DNA of 64,000 nt from Pseudomaricurvus hydrocarbonicus. Its GTDB lineage: Bacteria > Pseudomonadota > Gammaproteobacteria > Pseudomonadales > Cellvibrionaceae. The stretch is taken from NCBI RefSeq assembly GCF_011602365.1, contig NZ_JAAONZ010000001.1:186001-250000 (forward strand), read 5' to 3'. The position numbers were made by a program, and so were the translations under genes. Shown here one piece after another: positions 59,613 through 64,000 of the stretch (the stretch's first letter is position 1; every line of letters begins with the position of its first letter). The notes beneath the pieces are model-generated. The model made no database searches. It was given only the letters and a program-made list of their open reading frames with translations, and was not told where the DNA came from.

Positions 59613-59705
59613 TTCATTATCTCATCGTTCAAACAGTTTATGGGCAACGCAACACTCGACTGCGCAACCTCGTCGTCAACTGCCCAGGGTCAATCTCCCC
59701 CTGGA

Positions 59706-60956
59706 TCAGTCCCTTACCGCGGCGTAGACCGCCTGTAATAGATGATCAGCACGGTCATCCAGGGTAATACTTTGCCCCATGGCGCGGGTGGCATAGCCAA
59801 AACCGAAGCCCTCACTGGCGTCAGCGTACCCCAGACTGCCACCGGCACCGGGGTGACAGAAAAAGCGTTCTGACTGTATGTTGCGAGGCAATAGCCGCAT
59901 AAACCCCAAACTCAGACTCAGCGGACAATGCAGCACATTATCCTGCCCCTGCGTCTGCTCTTCCCAGCACCATGAGCGGGCTTCGGCCGTGAGCAAGCGC
60001 TCGTCGTCCAAGTCAGCCAGTGCACCGTAAAAAATCGCCAGGTCCGCAGCCGAAGCATGGCCATTCGCCGCAGGAATTTGGGCCTGGCGCCAGGGCACCC
60101 CATTGGTTCCAATCATGAGCGAGGGGGGATTAGCAAAGGCTTTCGCTGTCACACCCTGAGGGTTTCCCAAAATAGCATTCGTCAACAGGCTGCCGCTTTT
60201 GACGTTGTTAACGGCCGCAGACTTGGGCACTTTCAAAGGTGCCATATCGGCAATGCCCGCCAGCTCACCAGAGGACAAGCCAAACTTCCAGCCCAACCCC
60301 AGCGGCCGGGCAATATTCTGCGCAACATAATCATTAAAACTGTTGCAGCCGCTCACCCTGCAGACCAGCTCCCCCAAAATCCAGCCAAAGAGAATGGGCG
60401 AATAACCTTGCTCGGAGCCCGGTTCCCACCAGGGAGATTCCTGAGCAATCAAACCCGTCGCCATTGACCAATCGTAAATAGCAGTGTCAGGCACTTTCCC
60501 CTGGAAAGCATTCACCCCGGAACGGTGAGTCAACACCTGCCGCACGGTAATGTCCTGCTTGCCGTTTTGAGCAAATTCCGGCCATAGATCAGCAACGGGC
60601 TGCTCCAGGGACAGCAGCCTCTTCTCCACCAACTGCAAAATGGCGATGGCGACAACGGCTTTACTGGCAGAAAAAACATTCGAGCGAGTATCCTGACGCC
60701 AAGGCTGAGCCTCCGCCTTATCGCGGCTGCCCGCCCATAAATCAACGACAGTTACCCCTCGGTGCACCAGTGAAACTGCGGCTCCCACTTCGTGGTAATC
60801 CGTAAACAGCTCAGTAAACGCCTGCTTCACACCCTCAAAACCGAGACTAACGCTGCCTTCAATCAACACGGCCTTCACCCCCTGACTTTTAAAGTGCACA
60901 TCATACAGGAAATGCCCCCCTTTCAGCCTGTCACTTAATCGCCACGGCACGTTCAT
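59706..60956 (-). CDS. beta-lactamase-fold serine hydrolase (EstB-like)
   Basis: Class C beta-lactamase-related esterase or peptidase, about 416 residues. The SxxK nucleophile motif is in NVFSASKAVVAIAI; the Tyr motif is likely in the GYSPILFGWILGEL segment; HPGAGGSLGYADASEGFGFG replaces the KTG box. No signal peptide is visible, which suggests a cytoplasmic esterase rather than a resistance enzyme. The true start may lie about 27-30 codons later at one of two GTGs. Substrate unknown. Confidence 0.85.
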   Translation of the reverse strand: MNVPWRLSDRLKGGHFLYDVHFKSQGVKAVLIEGSVSLGFEGVKQAFTELFTDYHEVGAAVSLVHRGVTVVDLWAGSRDKAEAQPWRQDTRSNVFSASKAVVAIAILQLVEKRLLSLEQPVADLWPEFAQNGKQDITVRQVLTHRSGVNAFQGKVPDTAIYDWSMATGLIAQESPWWEPGSEQGYSPILFGWILGELVCRVSGCNSFNDYVAQNIARPLGLGWKFGLSSGELAGIADMAPLKVPKSAAVNNVKSGSLLTNAILGNPQGVTAKAFANPPSLMIGTNGVPWRQAQIPAANGHASAADLAIFYGALADLDDERLLTAEARSWCWEEQTQGQDNVLHCPLSLSLGFMRLLPRNIQSERFFCHPGAGGSLGYADASEGFGFGYATRAMGQSITLDDRADHLLQAVYAAVRD

Positions 60957-61049
60957 CCATTGGTCATCGCGGTGTCACAACCCTGTCACAGCCGTGCTGG
61001 AGACTCATTTTTATTGTCATAATCTACTGTCAAACAAGGCACACAGACA

Positions 61050-61955
61050 ATGAAAACCTATCGAACCCTGTGGATCTCGGACGTTCACCTCGGCACCAAA
61101 GACTGCCAGGCCGAGCTGTTGAACGACTTTCTGAAACACCATCACGCGCAAAAATTGTATCTGGTGGGCGACATCATCGATGGCTGGAAAATGCAGTCCG
61201 GCATTTATTGGAAGAAAGAATTTACCCGGGTGATTCGACGCCTGCTCAACCTGTCCAAAAAAGGTGTCGCAATCGATTACATCACCGGCAATCACGATGA
61301 ATTTTTACGTCGCTTTGCCAACAACCGTTTTGACAACATCAACCTCTACAATCGCGTCATACACACCACCGCTGATGGCCGAAAACTGCTGGTCATTCAC
61401 GGCGACCAATTTGACAGCGTAACGCGCTGCCATCACTGGCTGCGCTTTCTGGGCAATAAGGGACACACTCTGTTAATGGCACTGAACCGCGGTTACAACT
61501 CGCTGAGAGCCAAATACGGGCACGGTTACTGGTCGCTGGCCAGCTTCCTGAAAACACACCTTCCGCAGGCTCAAATGTACATCCAGGAATACGAACAGGG
61601 CGTCGCTCACGCGGCTGCCAAACAAGGTTTTGATGGCGTAGTCTGCGGCCACATTCACCATGCGGCATCTAAACGCATAGGTGACATCGATTACTACAAC
61701 ACCGGCGACTGGGTGGAATCCTGTACCGCATTGGCCGAAAATGCCGATGGCACGATTCATTTGATCAACTGGCGCACGGGCAGCTCTGATTCATTGACCG
61801 ATGGGCAGGATAATAAAGCTGAGCCAGCCAGGCCTTTTCCCCAATCCGTTGCCGCACGCCTGAGCGGCTCTGCGCCCACACCGCCAGATCTGGATTCGAA
61901 TGACGCTGCGCCGAAGAATGACCCTAAAATCCCGGCCCTCATCATCCCCGGCTGA
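61050..61955 (+). CDS. LpxH-like metallophosphoesterase (UDP-diacylglucosamine hydrolase family)
   Basis: Calcineurin-fold phosphoesterase of 301 residues (COG2908). Metal ligands are in order: SDVHLGT, VGDIIDGW, TGNHDE, IHGDQFD and CGHIHHA. This set matches the LpxH2 branch, which hydrolyses UDP-2,3-diacylglucosamine or related lipids. About 50 extra residues at the C-terminus are Pro/Asp-rich and probably disordered. ATG at 61050. Divergent from the serine hydrolase gene. A canonical LpxH may exist elsewhere in the genome. Confidence 0.85.
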   Translation: MKTYRTLWISDVHLGTKDCQAELLNDFLKHHHAQKLYLVGDIIDGWKMQSGIYWKKEFTRVIRRLLNLSKKGVAIDYITGNHDEFLRRFANNRFDNINLYNRVIHTTADGRKLLVIHGDQFDSVTRCHHWLRFLGNKGHTLLMALNRGYNSLRAKYGHGYWSLASFLKTHLPQAQMYIQEYEQGVAHAAAKQGFDGVVCGHIHHAASKRIGDIDYYNTGDWVESCTALAENADGTIHLINWRTGSSDSLTDGQDNKAEPARPFPQSVAARLSGSAPTPPDLDSNDAAPKNDPKIPALIIPG

Positions 61956-62095
61956 CAGCCAACATGCCGCTTAAATTAACCACAACACCCATTTCACAAC
62001 CAAACATTCACACCCAACTAAAGCGATAAGTGGCATAACGCGGTATCCGCAAGCGCTATCCATCTTGTGATTGCGCCAGAAACGGTTAATCGTGC

Positions 62096-62908
62096 TTAAT
62101 CCGACAGCGGGGTGCCACAGTATCGGCAGTAGAGCGCATCACTTTCGTGCCCACTGCTGTGACAATCCTCACAGCGACGGGACGTGCGCTCGCGCTGCAT
62201 CTCGGTGGCCAGCTCTGCAGTGAGAATACCGGTAGGCACCGCAATGATGGAATAACCCGTGAGCATCGCGGCCGCGGCGATGAACTGCCCAATGACAGTC
62301 TGTGGTGTAATATCCCCATACCCCACCGTGGTGATGGTCACGATGGTCCAATAAATACTTTTCGGAATACTGGTGAAACCATTTTCAGGCCCTTCCACCA
62401 AAAACATCAATGAGCCAAAGATGGTGGATAGCACCAGCACCGCAGAAAAGAAAATTAATATTTTACGTCGCGACATGACCATCGCGCGCATCAAAATATT
62501 CGCCTCAGAGAGATAGCGAACCAACTTTAAAATTCGAAAAATGCGCAGCACACGCAGCAGACGGATAATCAGCAGGTAATTCATACCCGCCAAAAACAAT
62601 CCCAGATACGACGGCAATATTGCCAACAGATCCACCAGGCCATAAAAACTGCGCATGTAGCGCAAGGGATGCGGCGAGCAATAAATACGCACCAGATATT
62701 CCAAGGTAAAAATACCCGTAAACCCCCACTCCACGGCATTCAGCCAGACCCCATAGCGCCCTTCAATCACTGATACTGACTCTAAAATCATCGCCAGGAC
62801 GCTGATCGCAATCAGGTAAATCAGCACCATATCGAAGCGCTTGCCTGCGGGCGTGCCGGTCCCAAAAATAATCGTATAGAGTTTTTGCCGTGTTGGAGAA
62901 AGCTCCAT
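62096..62908 (-). CDS. voltage-gated potassium channel with C-terminal zinc ribbon
   Basis: Six-helix ion channel of about 270 residues. The selectivity filter TVGYGDI is present, and the S4-like segment IIRLLRVLRIFRILKLVRYL carries regularly spaced Arg, so it looks voltage-sensing. After the last helix a short basic stretch leads to a zinc ribbon with two Cys pairs (RRCEDCHSSG and YCRYCGTPL). That tail is not a regular RCK domain. The ATG at 62908 has AGAGG 5 bases upstream; a GTG ten codons earlier is less likely. Confidence 0.88.
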   Translation of the reverse strand: MELSPTRQKLYTIIFGTGTPAGKRFDMVLIYLIAISVLAMILESVSVIEGRYGVWLNAVEWGFTGIFTLEYLVRIYCSPHPLRYMRSFYGLVDLLAILPSYLGLFLAGMNYLLIIRLLRVLRIFRILKLVRYLSEANILMRAMVMSRRKILIFFSAVLVLSTIFGSLMFLVEGPENGFTSIPKSIYWTIVTITTVGYGDITPQTVIGQFIAAAAMLTGYSIIAVPTGILTAELATEMQRERTSRRCEDCHSSGHESDALYCRYCGTPLSD

Positions 62909-63197
62909 AATTGCCTCTAATTCCTGATCCCTGCCCACCGCGTGGGCAAGTTGTCATTGTATTCGCACTGGTGTGAATATGGCCAAACTCAACCAATCAT
63001 AGCTTGTCATTATGAGCGCTCCGGACCATTTAGACCAAACTCTTCTGAACAAGCGGGATTGGCTCTAAAGCCAAAACAGGGCCATAGCTGTCATCAGCTC
63101 CCTGTCGCAAGCGTCTCTCGACTGGAAGACGCTAGCTGGCTGGGATAAAATGCCGGTCCTTACCCACCACCCGTTTATCCTTTAACAGGAGCACAAT

Positions 63198-63509
63198 GTG
63201 GCACTACTGATTAAACCGTTACGCTGCCCTCATTGCCAGCAACCCATTGATAAGCCTCTGTTAAAACGTCATGGCCAGCTGAAAACCTTCCTCCATCGCA
63301 AACCATTCCCCTGTCCCCATTGCGGTCAATCCGCGGTATTGCCGGAATTGTCTGAGACCCTGATCTCGGTGGGCATCTTGATTGCCGCCATTCTCGCCCC
63401 GCTGTTTCACCTGTGGGATGTCAGCTTTATCGATAGCAGACTGGCTTTTGCCACTGGGGCTATGCTCGTGATCGCCGGCGTGGCGACTCAAAAACTCCAC
63501 AAAGCCTGA
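63198..63509 (+). CDS. small zinc-ribbon membrane protein
   Basis: 103 residues, unknown function. Two CxxC pairs (LRCPHCQQP and FPCPHCGQS) form an N-terminal zinc ribbon, followed by two membrane segments (LISVGILIAAILAPLFHLWD and FATGAMLVIAGVATQ). GTG start at 63198 with AGGA 7 bases upstream; an overlapping ATG at 63196 is out of frame. Its spacing to yciH (50 bases) allows co-transcription. Confidence 0.75.
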   Translation: MALLIKPLRCPHCQQPIDKPLLKRHGQLKTFLHRKPFPCPHCGQSAVLPELSETLISVGILIAAILAPLFHLWDVSFIDSRLAFATGAMLVIAGVATQKLHKA

Positions 63510-63559
63510 CCGAAGTTTAGCCGCTATGGCGGGCCGATAAAGCCACAAGGAAGCTCCTC

Positions 63560-63883
63560 ATGAGTAAGAACACACGCCTGGTTTACTCCACCGACCAGGG
63601 GCGGGTGAAAGAAGCCACCGCAGAAAAAGCCGTTGATAGCGGTGACGGTATTGTTCGGTTGCTGAGGGAAACCAAAGGCCGAAAAGGCAAAGGTGTGACG
63701 CTGATCACTGGCCTGGGCCTGAAAGAAGCCGAGCTCAAAGCCTTGGCCAAAAAGCTCAAACAACAATGCGGTGTCGGAGGAGCCATCAAAGATGGCGTTA
63801 TCGAGATACAGACCGATGATCGCGAAAAGCTGAAAGCGCTGCTGGAAAAGCAGGGACTTAGCGTCAAAATAGCCGGCGGTTGA
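63560..63883 (+). CDS. yciH: SUI1/eIF1-like translation initiation factor YciH
   Basis: 107 residues. SUI1 fold motif GKGVTLITGLGLKEAEL and the C-terminal CGVGGAIKDGVIEIQTDDREKL match eIF1/YciH. In bacteria it is thought to influence initiation fidelity or stress translation. Good Shine-Dalgarno (AAGGAA) before the ATG. Confidence 0.93.
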   Translation: MSKNTRLVYSTDQGRVKEATAEKAVDSGDGIVRLLRETKGRKGKGVTLITGLGLKEAELKALAKKLKQQCGVGGAIKDGVIEIQTDDREKLKALLEKQGLSVKIAGG

Positions 63884-63950
63884 GATTGGCCGCCAGCCAA
63901 TCATCGAGGGGCGGTCTCGGACCTGACCCCAGACACAGGAGCAAAAACCT

Positions 63951-64000
63951 TTGGACCTGACGGAAGAACAGCAACTGCTGAAAAGCCTTGTCACCCACAA
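63951..64000 (+). CDS. start of an unidentified gene, cut by window end
   Basis: A TTG at 63951 with AGGAG nine bases upstream opens a frame reading (M)DLTEEQQLLKSLVTH to the window end. Only 16 residues are visible, so no identity is proposed. It would be the next gene after yciH on the same strand. Confidence 0.4.
   Translation, partial: MDLTEEQQLLKSLVTH

Overview
The window is about 64 kb of a Gram-negative gammaproteobacterial chromosome. Evidence for this is the Rnf/Rsx complex in rsxABCDGE order, the divergent maoP/hdfR pair, PrfC, SlyX, BepA, an AceE/AceF pyruvate dehydrogenase, a TonB receptor and an outer-membrane porin. Base composition is mildly GC-rich and the gene set looks aquatic or marine, perhaps Cellvibrionales-like; that placement is inference. 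Most of the sequence is ordinary core genome. No tRNA, rRNA, CRISPR array, phage or insertion sequence was recognised.

Layout. 1-9.5 kb: a partial methyltransferase, a small exported protein, an AI-2E-type permease, a TSUP permease, a PLD-family lipoprotein, a PlsC-like acyltransferase, prfC and a MATE exporter. 9.7-13.9 kb: a TonB receptor resembling the copper-receptor group, followed by a RegB/RegA-type redox two-component system. 14-18.2 kb: maoP and hdfR, an NhaC antiporter and a glycerate kinase, with a possible structured RNA between the last two. 18.3-26.8 kb: a nitrate uptake and nitrate-sensing locus. 27-30.1 kb: rimI, a HolD-like gene and leuA. 30.3-34.8 kb: a turnover region with two broken membrane-protein genes on either side of a class D sortase and its apparent substrate. 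34.9-47.3 kb: a BaiN-like flavoprotein, dcd, mrp/apbC, metG and the rsx operon. 47.4-57.5 kb: phhB, aceF, aceE, an M16 peptidase, a second AI-2E permease and a TusA-like protein. 57.8-64 kb: bepA, slyX, a serine hydrolase, an LpxH-like phosphoesterase, a potassium channel with a zinc ribbon, a small zinc-ribbon membrane protein, a SUI1/YciH protein and the start of one more gene.

The most informative locus is the nitrate region. The minus-strand operon nrtA-nrtB-nrtD-porin has a leader that can be read directly as an ANTAR-responsive attenuator. It holds two hairpins with six-base loops (AACGGA and AACGGG, both with A at position 1 and G at position 4), then an intrinsic terminator 49 bases before nrtA. 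Nearby are a NasT-like ANTAR protein whose receiver seems to lack its phospho-acceptor Asp, a membrane-anchored NIT-domain protein without an output domain, and an exported protein with two NarX/PilJ-type P-box domains and no output domain. Klebsiella NasR joins NIT and ANTAR in one chain; here the parts are separate genes and no NasS-like gene is next to nasT. This is the best candidate for an undescribed arrangement. The second is the sortase/LPTTA-substrate operon in a Gram-negative genome.
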